A DNA stretch of 43,198 bases from an uncultured Verrucomicrobiota bacterium (GCA_903838675.1 CAILZI010000192.1:1-43198), one strand, 5' to 3'; positions 27,716 to 37,069 are shown, counted from the first letter of the stretch. Numbers and translations: made by a program. The notes: a model not told the origin generated them from the letters alone.

Positions 27716-28268
27716 GACCATCGTTCGCTTTCTGCTGATCGCGTTCGCGATATACGCCGTGCTGACACTCGGCCTGCCGATCTTTGGCCAACTTTACGCC
27801 CAGGGGTTCCGGGCCGCCCTGCTCGCGACAATAGTGAGCGACTCTGGCGCTCGCCAGATCGAGGTTCCCGCAGAACAGCCTTCGGCCAGAGTTACTCACA
27901 TTGTCATCGTAAACCGCCAGTTGCTCGCAGCCGATGGGTCCGGCCCGATCCGTAATGTAAATCTTCCCACTTCTGCATTCTGGCATGCCTCTGCGCTTCT
28001 GCTTTCGCTAGCTCTTGCCTCTCCATGCACCTGGCTGCTGCGATTGAGAGCCGCACTAGTCGGCTTTCTCTGCGTTCAGGCATTCATTGCGTGCGCACTA
28101 TCGTTTGTTTTGTGGAACGAGGGGCGCCACGTCGGGCTCAGCGCCATCTCTCCGGCATGGAGCGCCACCACCGATCAGATGGGATATATTCTAATGGAGC
28201 AGGCCATCCTCTTCGTCCCAATACTGGCCTGGCTGGTGGGGCTGTGGCAGGTGTCTAAACGTCAGTAA
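27705..28268 (+). CDS. Exosortase-associated membrane protein
   Basis: About 187 residues from the GTG at 27705, which overlaps the exosortase stop by 11 nt; another in-frame GTG at 27672 would add 11 residues and a longer overlap. Hydrophobic segments occur near residues 8-27, 95-112, 115-135 and 160-178, with a soluble stretch (about 40-88) between the first two, probably periplasmic. It resembles the membrane proteins found directly next to exosortase H genes. The role is unknown; the context suggests it helps recognise or pass on sorted proteins. It is the last gene of the substrate-exosortase-membrane protein operon. I see no enzyme motif. Confidence 0.65.
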   Translation: MQRKTIVRFLLIAFAIYAVLTLGLPIFGQLYAQGFRAALLATIVSDSGARQIEVPAEQPSARVTHIVIVNRQLLAADGSGPIRNVNLPTSAFWHASALLLSLALASPCTWLLRLRAALVGFLCVQAFIACALSFVLWNEGRHVGLSAISPAWSATTDQMGYILMEQAILFVPILAWLVGLWQVSKRQ

Positions 28269-28337
28269 CCGCCGCATTCGATGATCTTCAGACACATTCC
28301 TCGCTGGTGGCTGAGTTTTGCGTTCGGTAAAAAGAGG

Positions 28338-28467
28338 AAGGGCATTGGAATGGGCGAACTAGAGCCATGATACGGCTATAAAATCCCATGTTACATTTCC
28401 GGCAGATTAACGGCTGAAATTGAGTGCGCATTATGAGGCCAAAGCGCTGGTTATGTCACAAGTCGAA
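28338..28467 (+). promoter_or_regulatory. 130-bp upstream block, copy B
   Basis: This is the partner of 19901-20030, aligned without gaps at about 60% identity. The boxes are ACTAGAGCCATGA (28358-28370), ATGTTACATT (28388-28397), CAGATTA (28403-28409) and TGTCACAAGT (28454-28463). It ends 69 nt before the ATG of the 1997-residue PEP-CTERM protein gene. A TATAAAAT sequence (28377-28384) inside it could be a -10 element, but it is not conserved in copy A and has no good -35. The rest of the gap (28269-28337 and 28468-28536) shows nothing recognisable. Confidence 0.6.
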
Positions 28468-28536
28468 ACCGTAACCCAGTGGCTTTAGGCATGCATCGAC
28501 ACTCCATGAATAGGCACGGAGCATATCGACCTCCTG

Positions 28537-31500
28537 ATGATCAAACTTCCGCGCCCCTCGTTCCACCGCCATCCCAAGAACACGAAAACCCTAGCAGCCG
28601 CCATGCTGTTTGTTTTCACCGCATACAGCTCACTTCCTGCGGCTAATCTCTTTTGGAACACCAACGGCACCAGCTCCACTTTGACCAATTCAAACTGGGG
28701 CTCATCGTCATCCGGTCCGTTTACGACAGCCTGGAGCAACGGCTCAAGCCTCAACTTCAGCGCGAACAGCGCCATCACCTACGTCTCGAACACAGCCGTG
28801 GGCAATCTCTCCGTTACTGGAAGCTCCACAGTCACCTGGACAGGCGCCGGAACCTTTTCCACAGGTGGCACCATCAGCACCTTTGACATCGGCACCGGTT
28901 CCACCTTGACCTGGAACAGCCAGAGTGTCGCCACTACGGCGGGAACGGGATTCATCAAAAATGGCGGCGGCATCTGGAATATTGCCAATACCATGGGCTC
29001 CGGCGCAGCTCCCGGTGGATTCACCCTGAATGCAGGAACCATTATAACAAGTTCCACACATGGACTTGGAGACGGCGTTTTGACCATCAACGGCGGCACC
29101 TGGCAGAGCAGTTCAACCGTCTCCTACAGTGACTCCAGCATCGTCGTGGGTGGAGATTTCACCCTGACGGGAACGGGCAATTCAGGTTTAAGCAATGGTG
29201 GCATGGCGCTGGGTTCCGCCACCCGGACAATCACCAACAGCACCACCAGCGGCAGCCGGCAGATTCTCGGTGTCATTTCCGGCGGAACTGGAGCAGGCCT
29301 GACCTTCGCAGGCGCTGGTGGTGCTCAAATCTATCTCGGGAACACTGGCAACACCTTCTCCGGCCCGGTCAGCATCACGGGTGCTGAAGTGGTGATCAAT
29401 GGCGACGGCGTACTTGGCACCTCGACTTCCCTGACACTGGATGGCGGCCGTCTGACCGTGGGTGCGATGGACACTTCAGGAAACGTCACCGCACTCACAT
29501 CAGCCACCATCGCCAGCAGTCGAAACATCAACCTCGGCTCGACTGCGGGCACTGCGATCAGCATTACCGGAAGCACGGGGGTGACCACCTACAACGGAGT
29601 CATGGCCGACAAGGCAGGCAGCACTGGCATCCTCGTCAAACAGGGAGCTGGCAAGCTGGTGCTCGGTGGCCAGAGCACGTATTCAGGCCAGACCAGCATT
29701 TACAATGGCAGCATCCAACTCACCACCGGCAATAACCGCCTGCCCACAAGCACAGTGGTGAACCTGGGCCAGAGCGCGAGCACGAACCTAGGCACCCTGG
29801 ACCTCAACGGCAACAGCCAGACTTTGGCCGGATTGGCCTCGACCTCGGGCACCAACGCCACAGCCTCCACCAACACGATCACGTCAGCGACTGCAGCAAC
29901 GCTGACGGTCAACACCAGCGGCAGCAACAGCTATGTCTATGGTGACGGCTCGCAGGCAAACTCGGGCGTGATAAGCGGTGCGATATCACTCGTGAAAACT
30001 GGCGCTGGCACCCAAACGCTCGGCGGTGCCAACAGCTACACCGGCACGACCCAGGTCATTGGCGGCACGCTCAATGTGTCGGGTTCCATCTCCGGCACCA
30101 GCGCGGTGACGTTGAGCAACTCCGGCAGCACGCTTGCCACTGGAACGGCGACAACCATCGGCGGTGCCATCTCGGCAAACAGCGGCACGGCCATCACCGT
30201 CGGCGGCGCAGGAACTGTCGGCACGCTCACTTCTGGCGCGCTTACCTTGAACGGCGGCTCAACGTTAAACTTCGACATTCTCGGCAATGCCAACTACGAC
30301 AAGATCAATACGAGTGGTGCGCTGACGCTCGGATCGGGTACCGAGACCGTCAACATCTCAGGATCGGGCTTTACCGCAGGAAACACCTTCACTCTGGTGT
30401 CAGGCTACTCTTCACTCGCAGGCAGCGGTGCATTTGTGCTCGGCTCCACGCCGACTGGATTCAACTACAGTCTGTCCACCGGCGGAACCTCCACCGTTCT
30501 CACCGTCTCCGCCCTTGGCGGCAGCGGCAGTCTGACCTGGAGCACCACCGGCCAGGTGCCCACCTCCAGCACGGATGGCGCGGGCACCTGGACAAATGGC
30601 GGCACCAACTTTTACAATACCGGCTCCTCGGCGCAGACGACGTGGGACAACACCGCGAGTTACAACTTGACCGTGGGCAGCGGTGGTACGGGCGGCACCA
30701 TCACCCTCGGTGGCAATGTCACCGTCGGCGGCACGCTCACACTGGCTGCGGTGAGCTCGCCTTACACGATCGGAACCGCAGGTGGCACGAACACGCTGAC
30801 TCTCGCGGGAGGCATCACCGCCAACAATTCATCCACAATCAATGCGCCGACGATTCTTTCCTCCTCGCAGACGTGGAACGTCACCACCGGCACGCTCACG
30901 GCAAACGGTGCGATCAGCGAAACCGGCGGCGGCAGCCAGCTCACGAAATCCGGTGCAGGCACACTCGTCCTTGCCAGCACCAGCAACAGTTATACCGGCG
31001 GCACCATTCTGGGTGGTGGCATTGTAAGCGTCAGTGCGGATGCCAATCTTGGCAGCACCGCAGGCAGCCTCACCTTCGGGGGTGGCACATTGCAGACGAG
31101 CGCTGGCATCACCTCTGCACGCAGCGTCATCCTCAACAGCAGCGGCGGCACGATCGACACCAATGGAGTTGACTCCTCCTTCAGCGGGCAGATCTCCGGC
31201 ACCGGTGTTTTGTCCAAGAACGGCTCAGGCACCCTCACCATCAGCAACACCGGCAACAATTACAGTGGCGGCACCACAGTCAACGGCGGCACTCTTTTCA
31301 TCGCCAGCGGCAGTTCTGCTGGCACAAGCGCCAGTGCCATGACCGTCAACAGTGGTGCGACGCTTGCAGGCTCAGGCACCGTGAACGGCACCACAGCCGT
31401 CAACAGCGGCACAATCAACGGCACCGGGCTCAAGCTCACGAACGCAGCTACTTTCAACGGCAGCGGCAACAATGTGAACGGTACCGTCACTGCTTCCAAC

Positions 31501-34500
31501 GGAGCCGTTTTGACCGCAAGTTCCGCAGCGACGGTTAATGGCACGCTCACGGGAACAGGCTCCGCAGTCACCTTCGTGGCCACTGGTAACAACTCGACGC
31601 TGACCAACCTCGGCACCATCAACCAGACCGGCACCGGCCGCGCAGTACGCGACAACACCGGAGTCACTGGACTGGTGATCAACAACGGGAGCGCCACCAA
31701 CTCCACCGCTTTGATTCAAACCGCCGATGCCGACGCGGTGCAGATGAACGTCTCCAGCGGCAGTGTGACGGTGAACAACTATGGCAGCATCATCTCAAAA
31801 AATGCCTCGGCCGGTGGTTCTCAGGCACTCGACTTCAACGCCGTCACCACGGGCTCCACCACGATCAACAACTATGCCACAGGATACATCGCTGCCACCA
31901 ATGCAGATGCCGTCCGTCCTGGTGTGAACGGCGTGGTCAATAATGACGGCTACATTCTTTCCACCGGCGATGTCATCGGCATTAACGCCAAGAACAACAC
32001 AGGTGTCGTCATCAACAACACCGGCACCATTGAAGGCGGACATCACGCCATCACCGGCGGAGCACTGGACAGCACCACCCCTTACACCACCACCGTCACC
32101 AACAGCGTGGGAGGTCTCATCCAGGGAGACAACGGATCAGGCATCAACCTCGATGGCTTCAATGCGAACCAGACTGCCACCATCATCAATCACGGCACTA
32201 TCACAGGCTACGGTGGCTACCTGCCAGATGGCAGCCCTGAGGATGGCGATGGCGTCGATGTGGACGGCCTCGTTAATGTGACCAACACAGGAATCATTCG
32301 CTCTTTGAACGCATCAAGCACCACGCCAGGATCTCCCGCACACAGCGAAGGCATCACCGTCGGCGGTGGTACCATCACCAACTCCGGCACCATTGAGGGG
32401 CTGGTGGCCAGTGGCAATACCAATGCCATCGGCTATGGCATCACGCTGCTGGGTAACGACATCACCACCGGACCTCTCGCTGGCGGTCGTGAGCCCATGT
32501 ATGGAGATGCCACGATCACCAATCTTTCGGGTGGTCTGATCCGTGGTGACAGCGCTTCCGGCATTGCCGTTCTCGGCTCCACCGCCAGCGGCCATTCCGT
32601 CACCATCAACAACAACGCCGGGGCCGCCATTCAGGGCGGAGCCACTCTCTCCGGCCTTGGCACTACTCAGGCGGCTGTCTTCACCGGTGAAGATCCGGTC
32701 ACGATCAACAACGCTGGCAAGATCGACGGTTCCAGCAACGGCTTTGCAGTCACCGGCGACACCGGTAACATCACCCTTAATGTCACCGGCGGCTCCGCTT
32801 CCATCCTCGGTGCCATCACGGGTGGCTCAGGCACGAACGTGATGCACATTGATCCAGGTGCGGGCAACACGTTCACTTACGCTGGCGCGATCTCAAATTT
32901 CAACAGCGTGGAGGTCAAAAGCGGAACCGTTGCTTTTTCCGGCGCGAGCACTTCCTACAGTGGCATAACCACCCTCACCGCAGGCCAGTTGAACATCAAC
33001 AACGCCTCCGCCATTGGCACCGGCGTATTCGTCATCAACGGCGGCGCGATCGACAACACCAGCGGCTCCGCGCTAACGCTCAGCACCAGCAACGCGCTCA
33101 GCATCAATTCCGATTTTGAATTCAAAGGCAGCAGTGATCTGAATCTTGGCACCGGAGCAGTGACGCTCAATGCCAATCACGTCGTGACGGTCGATGCCGG
33201 CAAGCTCACCATTGGCGGAGCCTTCAGCAGCAGCCTGTATCAGCTCACCAAGGCGGGTGCTGGCACGCTCGTGCTCAGCGGTACAAACAGCTTCAACGGC
33301 CCCGTCACCGTCAGTGGTGGCGCTCTCAGCACCAGCAATGTCGCCTCCCTCGGCACCGGCACGCAGGTGAACATCGGCAGTGGTTCCGCGCTTCAATACA
33401 CCGGCGGCACCGCTACAATTACCCAGAACATTACGGTGACTTCAGGAACAGGTACGATTCAAAACACCGGCGGCGGCACGCTGACACTGAGTGGAACGCT
33501 CAACAAGAACGGCACCGTCCTGACACTGACTGGCGGCGTAATCAATGCCAATGGCTCAATCACTGGAAGCAACGCCGGTTCCGACCTCGTCGTGGATGCA
33601 GCCACAGTGAACGAAAACGCCGCCAACTCCTACAACGGCCCGACTTACATCCGCAATGGCGGCACACTGAACGCCAATGTGGTCAACGCCCTGCCCACTG
33701 CTAACGGACGCACAGCTGTGGTTCTCGATGACACTGGCAGTGGCAGTTCTAAGCTCGCACTGGGTGCGGACCAATCCGCAGCCTCTCTCAGTGGTGCCTC
33801 CTCCTCTGCGGTTGATCTCGGCGGTCACACTTTGACTGTTGGTTCTACCAGCGGCAACACCACTTACAACGGAGTCATCACCAGCAGCAGTGGCGGCATT
33901 TTCGTCAAAGACGGTGGCAGCACTCTGGATCTCGCCGGAGCCAGCACCTACAGCAGCGGCACCCAGGTCAATGCCGGCACCTTGAGCGTTACCAACACCA
34001 TCGGCAGCGCCACGGGTTCGGGCCCCGTTTCGGTGAACTCAGGAGGAAATCTGAATGGCACCGGCAGCATTGCTGGCGACGTGTCTCTTGCCAGCGGTGC
34101 CACCCTCTCCCCAGGTTTCGGTCTCGGTTCTGGAACTTTGGGCATTGGCGGTAATCTCAATCTCGTGAGCGGCGCTCATCTTGCCTTCGATCTCGGCTCC
34201 ACCACCTCTGATCAGCTTAACATCGGTGGAGCCCTGAACTTCACGGGCACTGGAACCACTCTGTTCGACATCCTGAGCACCGGCAGCTTGACCGCTGGCT
34301 CCAACTACACGCTGATGAACTACAGCTCCGTCTCCGGCCTGGCACTTTCGAATCTTGCCTTCGGCACCCTGCCGTCTGGCTTCACCGGCGAGTTCACCAT
34401 CGGTGCCAAATCGCTCTCACTGCATTTGGACGCCGTGCCGGAACCCTCCCGCGCACTCCTGGGCGGCCTTGGCCTGGCGTTACTGACCCTTCGCCGTCGG

Positions 34501-34530
34501 CGCAGGGTCCTCACGAAGGACGCAGCTTAA
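28537..34530 (+). CDS. Autotransporter-repeat surface protein with PEP-CTERM anchor
   Basis: A 1997-residue Gly/Ser/Thr/Asn-rich protein. A long basic N-terminus leads to a signal peptide ending near residue 36 (LPAAN). The body is predicted beta-helix with many autotransporter-associated beta-strand repeats of the form K-GAGTLVL-G-N-Y-G-T-V-GGTL, for example near residues 366, 485, 802, 892, 1570 and 1790. A middle section (about 1050-1400) is built of NTGTIEG- and NNAGKIDG-like repeats. The C-terminal 31 residues are VPEPS (from 1967), a hydrophobic helix and RRRRR, a classic PEP-CTERM signal. There is no C-terminal beta-barrel, so it is not a type V autotransporter. The signal differs from that of the upstream 2301-residue protein, so a different exosortase encoded elsewhere probably handles it. 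Likely an adhesin or matrix protein. Confidence 0.88.
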   Translation: MIKLPRPSFHRHPKNTKTLAAAMLFVFTAYSSLPAANLFWNTNGTSSTLTNSNWGSSSSGPFTTAWSNGSSLNFSANSAITYVSNTAVGNLSVTGSSTVTWTGAGTFSTGGTISTFDIGTGSTLTWNSQSVATTAGTGFIKNGGGIWNIANTMGSGAAPGGFTLNAGTIITSSTHGLGDGVLTINGGTWQSSSTVSYSDSSIVVGGDFTLTGTGNSGLSNGGMALGSATRTITNSTTSGSRQILGVISGGTGAGLTFAGAGGAQIYLGNTGNTFSGPVSITGAEVVINGDGVLGTSTSLTLDGGRLTVGAMDTSGNVTALTSATIASSRNINLGSTAGTAISITGSTGVTTYNGVMADKAGSTGILVKQGAGKLVLGGQSTYSGQTSIYNGSIQLTTGNNRLPTSTVVNLGQSASTNLGTLDLNGNSQTLAGLASTSGTNATASTNTITSATAATLTVNTSGSNSYVYGDGSQANSGVISGAISLVKTGAGTQTLGGANSYTGTTQVIGGTLNVSGSISGTSAVTLSNSGSTLATGTATTIGGAISANSGTAITVGGAGTVGTLTSGALTLNGGSTLNFDILGNANYDKINTSGALTLGSGTETVNISGSGFTAGNTFTLVSGYSSLAGSGAFVLGSTPTGFNYSLSTGGTSTVLTVSALGGSGSLTWSTTGQVPTSSTDGAGTWTNGGTNFYNTGSSAQTTWDNTASYNLTVGSGGTGGTITLGGNVTVGGTLTLAAVSSPYTIGTAGGTNTLTLAGGITANNSSTINAPTILSSSQTWNVTTGTLTANGAISETGGGSQLTKSGAGTLVLASTSNSYTGGTILGGGIVSVSADANLGSTAGSLTFGGGTLQTSAGITSARSVILNSSGGTIDTNGVDSSFSGQISGTGVLSKNGSGTLTISNTGNNYSGGTTVNGGTLFIASGSSAGTSASAMTVNSGATLAGSGTVNGTTAVNSGTINGTGLKLTNAATFNGSGNNVNGTVTASNGAVLTASSAATVNGTLTGTGSAVTFVATGNNSTLTNLGTINQTGTGRAVRDNTGVTGLVINNGSATNSTALIQTADADAVQMNVSSGSVTVNNYGSIISKNASAGGSQALDFNAVTTGSTTINNYATGYIAATNADAVRPGVNGVVNNDGYILSTGDVIGINAKNNTGVVINNTGTIEGGHHAITGGALDSTTPYTTTVTNSVGGLIQGDNGSGINLDGFNANQTATIINHGTITGYGGYLPDGSPEDGDGVDVDGLVNVTNTGIIRSLNASSTTPGSPAHSEGITVGGGTITNSGTIEGLVASGNTNAIGYGITLLGNDITTGPLAGGREPMYGDATITNLSGGLIRGDSASGIAVLGSTASGHSVTINNNAGAAIQGGATLSGLGTTQAAVFTGEDPVTINNAGKIDGSSNGFAVTGDTGNITLNVTGGSASILGAITGGSGTNVMHIDPGAGNTFTYAGAISNFNSVEVKSGTVAFSGASTSYSGITTLTAGQLNINNASAIGTGVFVINGGAIDNTSGSALTLSTSNALSINSDFEFKGSSDLNLGTGAVTLNANHVVTVDAGKLTIGGAFSSSLYQLTKAGAGTLVLSGTNSFNGPVTVSGGALSTSNVASLGTGTQVNIGSGSALQYTGGTATITQNITVTSGTGTIQNTGGGTLTLSGTLNKNGTVLTLTGGVINANGSITGSNAGSDLVVDAATVNENAANSYNGPTYIRNGGTLNANVVNALPTANGRTAVVLDDTGSGSSKLALGADQSAASLSGASSSAVDLGGHTLTVGSTSGNTTYNGVITSSSGGIFVKDGGSTLDLAGASTYSSGTQVNAGTLSVTNTIGSATGSGPVSVNSGGNLNGTGSIAGDVSLASGATLSPGFGLGSGTLGIGGNLNLVSGAHLAFDLGSTTSDQLNIGGALNFTGTGTTLFDILSTGSLTAGSNYTLMNYSSVSGLALSNLAFGTLPSGFTGEFTIGAKSLSLHLDAVPEPSRALLGGLGLALLTLRRRRRVLTKDAA

Positions 34531-34535
34531 TCCAC

Positions 34536-34901
34536 TCAAAACTCCCCACGAAACACGCAACGGGCGTTGGGTGTTTCGTGGATCACGATCTCACAGAGTC
34601 CGGGCAGTTGCGGGGCCAGTTTTTTCCAAAGCCAGGCCGCCATGTATTCAATGGTCGGATTCTCCAGGCCTTCAATCTCGTTGAGGTAGGAGTGATCCAG
34701 CCGGTCCATGATCGGCTTCATCGCCTTGGAGATTTCAGCATGGTCATAGACCCAGCCAATCTTCGGGTCCACCTCGCCTTCGATGGCAATCTCCAGTTTG
34801 AACGAATGGCCATGCATCTTGGTGCATTTGTGGTCGCCAGGAAGATTGGGCAGCGTCTGGGCGGCCTCGAAACGGAAGTCTTTGATGATGCGTGCGCGCA
34901 T
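34536..34901 (-). CDS. queD: 6-carboxytetrahydropterin synthase
   Basis: A 121-residue QueD, which converts dihydroneopterin triphosphate to 6-carboxy-5,6,7,8-tetrahydropterin, the second step of queuosine/7-deazaguanine biosynthesis. The start at 34901 (MRARIIKDFRFEAAQ) fits the family; in-frame codons up to 34940 would add 13 unlikely residues. Catalytic C26 lies in HKCTKMHGHS, and zinc ligands H30 and H32 are present, but the first zinc ligand, His in most members (FEAAH), is Gln here (Q15). GWVYDHAEI, RLDHSYLN, LENPTIEYMA and the closing HET-NARCVFRGEF are typical. The PEP-CTERM gene converges on it with only 5 nt between stop codons. No other queuosine gene is nearby. Confidence 0.92.
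   Translation of the reverse strand: MRARIIKDFRFEAAQTLPNLPGDHKCTKMHGHSFKLEIAIEGEVDPKIGWVYDHAEISKAMKPIMDRLDHSYLNEIEGLENPTIEYMAAWLWKKLAPQLPGLCEIVIHETPNARCVFRGEF
34546..34581. terminator. 36-nt hairpin at convergent gene ends, inside queD
   Basis: CCACGAAACAC pairs perfectly with GTGTTTCGTGG (11 bp). After one G-G mismatch, CAAC/GTTG adds 4 bp around a GGGC loop. It begins 16 nt after the PEP-CTERM gene stop and covers the last codons of queD on the other strand. On the minus strand it is followed by GGAGTTTTGAG. It could serve as a bidirectional terminator that is also coding sequence. Confidence 0.5.
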
Positions 34902-35002
34902 GATTTTGGGTGGGGGAGTCTTTAACGCACGAATACCCACTCACCAGCACAATTGATGTGCGAAATTTGATAAATGAAGTCCCCCTGGCTTCTGAGTGAC
35001 CT

Positions 35003-37069
35003 CTACTGGGGCTTCTCAACTGCCTGAGCGGCGGGCGTCGCGGCCGCCTTATGGGGTGGAAGGATCGTCAGGTTTAATCGATAAACCACCCCGTCAAATG
35101 GCGTGCTGTTGGGATATTTGGCGGCCTTCAAAATCCCAAAGCTTTGTCCGGCTGCTAAACCTGATTTCGCTTCCTGAGGAAATCCTTGTTCAAACGGGGC
35201 CACCCCAAGCACTTCGCTATGCCCCGGAACGGCCAGCGTGATGACGCCGCCCGTGTCGATCTGCGCTCGAATGTTCACACGGCCTTTCTCCAGAGGCGCC
35301 CCGCTGATGGTCGTGCTCTGGCCGTTCGTAAACACGGTCAACGTTGGCTGGGAGGCCACCAGATGCAGGACGTAGCCACATTGCTCGTCACCCTGCGCCA
35401 GCAGCGTGCTGTCCTGGTCCACCAGCGGATCATACTCAAAGGAGGCATCCATAAAAACACCCCTGCCCTGCAGCTTGGGTGCGTCTGCTGCGCTGAGGAC
35501 ATCGCCAATGTTCAGCGCCAGATCCACCGACCCCGCAGGGCTTGCAGCACCGATGATTTCAGCCACCGGACGCACAGCACTCTTGAACTCCTTCGGAAAA
35601 AAACCGGCCAGCTTGGCCTTCAGCGCCACGTGTTCCGGCTTCGCCGCCAGGTTCGTCCACTCGTTCGGATCGGTTTGATGATCGTAGAGCTCCTCGCTGC
35701 CATCTGCGTAGCGGATGTAGCGCCAGCGCTCATCCCTCGCAGCATAGCCAGCATTTGGGCCTCCCCCCATGCAGGTGATCGCGGGTCGGTCGCGCTTTGC
35801 CGTCGGGTCCACCAGCAGCGGCTTCAGACTGCTGCCATCCAGATGCTCCGGCAGCGGCAGTTGGGTAAGATCGCAAAGTGTGGGGTACAGATCGATGAGC
35901 GCCACAGCCTGCGACGAGACGCTGTCCGGCTTCGTGACACCCGGAGCGTAGATCGAGAGCGGCACGCGCGTCGTTGCTTCCCAAAGCCTGCCCTTGTGCC
36001 ACATCTGCTTTTCCCCAAGATACCAGCCGTGATCAGAGGTGAAAACGATGATCGTGTTCTTCGCGTTCGGCCCTGTCTCGACGGCTGCCAGAATGCGCCC
36101 CAGCATGGCATCACAAAACGCCACATTGGCCAGGTAGGCTCTCACGGCGTCCTTCCACAGGTTCTTTTCGAGGATGAGCTGGTGAAGCCCTTCCTTGAGA
36201 TGCGTCTTGGCGATCTCAGGCACATCATCCAGATCATCCACTTTCACCTCCGGCAGCTTGATCGAATCTAGCGGCAGCGCATCGAAGTACTTCTGCGGCA
36301 CATACCAGGGGGAATGCGGGCGGTAGAGACCCAGCGCGAGGAAAAACGGCTGCTCCTGCTTCTTGGCCAGAAAATCAGCGGCAAATCCAGCGATCTGGCC
36401 GTCGTCGGTCTTTTCTTCAGCGACGGGAATACCACCCCAGTCCCAGTGCCAGATGTTGAGCCCGTTGAAGTTCTGCCCTGTGTGCACCGGCAGATCCGGA
36501 ATCTGCACCCCTTTCTGCGGAAAACGCAGGTCCCAGGCCGCATCCAGCTCAAAGCCGCGCCGTCCCCCATGCCATCCAGTGAGTCGCCCTTCGGGCCCGC
36601 CGTGATTCGCGTGGAAAATTTTGCCTGCTGCAGCCGTCATGTAGCCCTGGGCCTTGAAATACTCCGGCAGCGTCGGTTTCCCTGCGATCTGCACACTGCG
36701 CCGCCAGTCCTGCTCATTGCCAAACACTCCGCTCGATGACGGCAGCATGCCCGTGAGCAGCGAGGTGCGTGAAGGATTGCACAGCGCGTAGTTGCAGTGG
36801 GCATTGTTGAACCGCATGCCCATTTTCGCCAGTCGGTCCATGTTGGGCGTCACTGACTGCGGATGACCGCCCATCCAGCCTGCGTAATCACGCAGATCAT
36901 CCGCGATGATGAACACCACATTCGGCTTTCCGTCTGCGGACACCACCTTGGCCTTCGGTTTCTCTGCAGCATCTGCGGGAACCACCTTGGCCTTCGATTT
37001 CACTGCGGCATCCGCCGATGCAGCCAGCAACGCGAAGGCGAACAAGACGATACATGAGTGAAATGACAT
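35003..37069 (-). CDS. Secreted sulfatase with C-terminal beta-rich domain
   Basis: A 688-residue enzyme starting at the ATG 37069, which opens a signal peptide (about 1-21); an upstream in-frame start at 37180 would overlap the previous gene. A 13-residue tandem repeat, KAKVV-ADxxEKP, links to the catalytic domain. That domain has the metal site D57-D58 (IIADDLRDYAGWMGG) and the signature C97-N-P-S-R101, the iduronate-2-sulfatase-like group, with FTSDHGWYLGEKQMWHKG later. After the sulfatase domain (ends about 490) is an extra region of about 175 residues with beta-strand pattern, a probable concanavalin/jelly-roll-like accessory domain. This makes it longer than most members. It lies 46 nt downstream of a membrane-protein gene on the same strand. 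Confidence 0.9.
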   Translation of the reverse strand: MSFHSCIVLFAFALLAASADAAVKSKAKVVPADAAEKPKAKVVSADGKPNVVFIIADDLRDYAGWMGGHPQSVTPNMDRLAKMGMRFNNAHCNYALCNPSRTSLLTGMLPSSSGVFGNEQDWRRSVQIAGKPTLPEYFKAQGYMTAAAGKIFHANHGGPEGRLTGWHGGRRGFELDAAWDLRFPQKGVQIPDLPVHTGQNFNGLNIWHWDWGGIPVAEEKTDDGQIAGFAADFLAKKQEQPFFLALGLYRPHSPWYVPQKYFDALPLDSIKLPEVKVDDLDDVPEIAKTHLKEGLHQLILEKNLWKDAVRAYLANVAFCDAMLGRILAAVETGPNAKNTIIVFTSDHGWYLGEKQMWHKGRLWEATTRVPLSIYAPGVTKPDSVSSQAVALIDLYPTLCDLTQLPLPEHLDGSSLKPLLVDPTAKRDRPAITCMGGGPNAGYAARDERWRYIRYADGSEELYDHQTDPNEWTNLAAKPEHVALKAKLAGFFPKEFKSAVRPVAEIIGAASPAGSVDLALNIGDVLSAADAPKLQGRGVFMDASFEYDPLVDQDSTLLAQGDEQCGYVLHLVASQPTLTVFTNGQSTTISGAPLEKGRVNIRAQIDTGGVITLAVPGHSEVLGVAPFEQGFPQEAKSGLAAGQSFGILKAAKYPNSTPFDGVVYRLNLTILPPHKAAATPAAQAVEKPQ

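Noticed and set aside
28310..28325. TGGCTG...TTGCG resembling a sigma-54 promoter upstream of the PEP-CTERM gene
   Set aside because: The GG-to-GC spacing is one base short and the equivalent is not present upstream of the partner gene.
28537..34530. Classical type V autotransporter
   Set aside because: The repeats fit, but there is no C-terminal beta-barrel; a PEP-CTERM signal takes its place.
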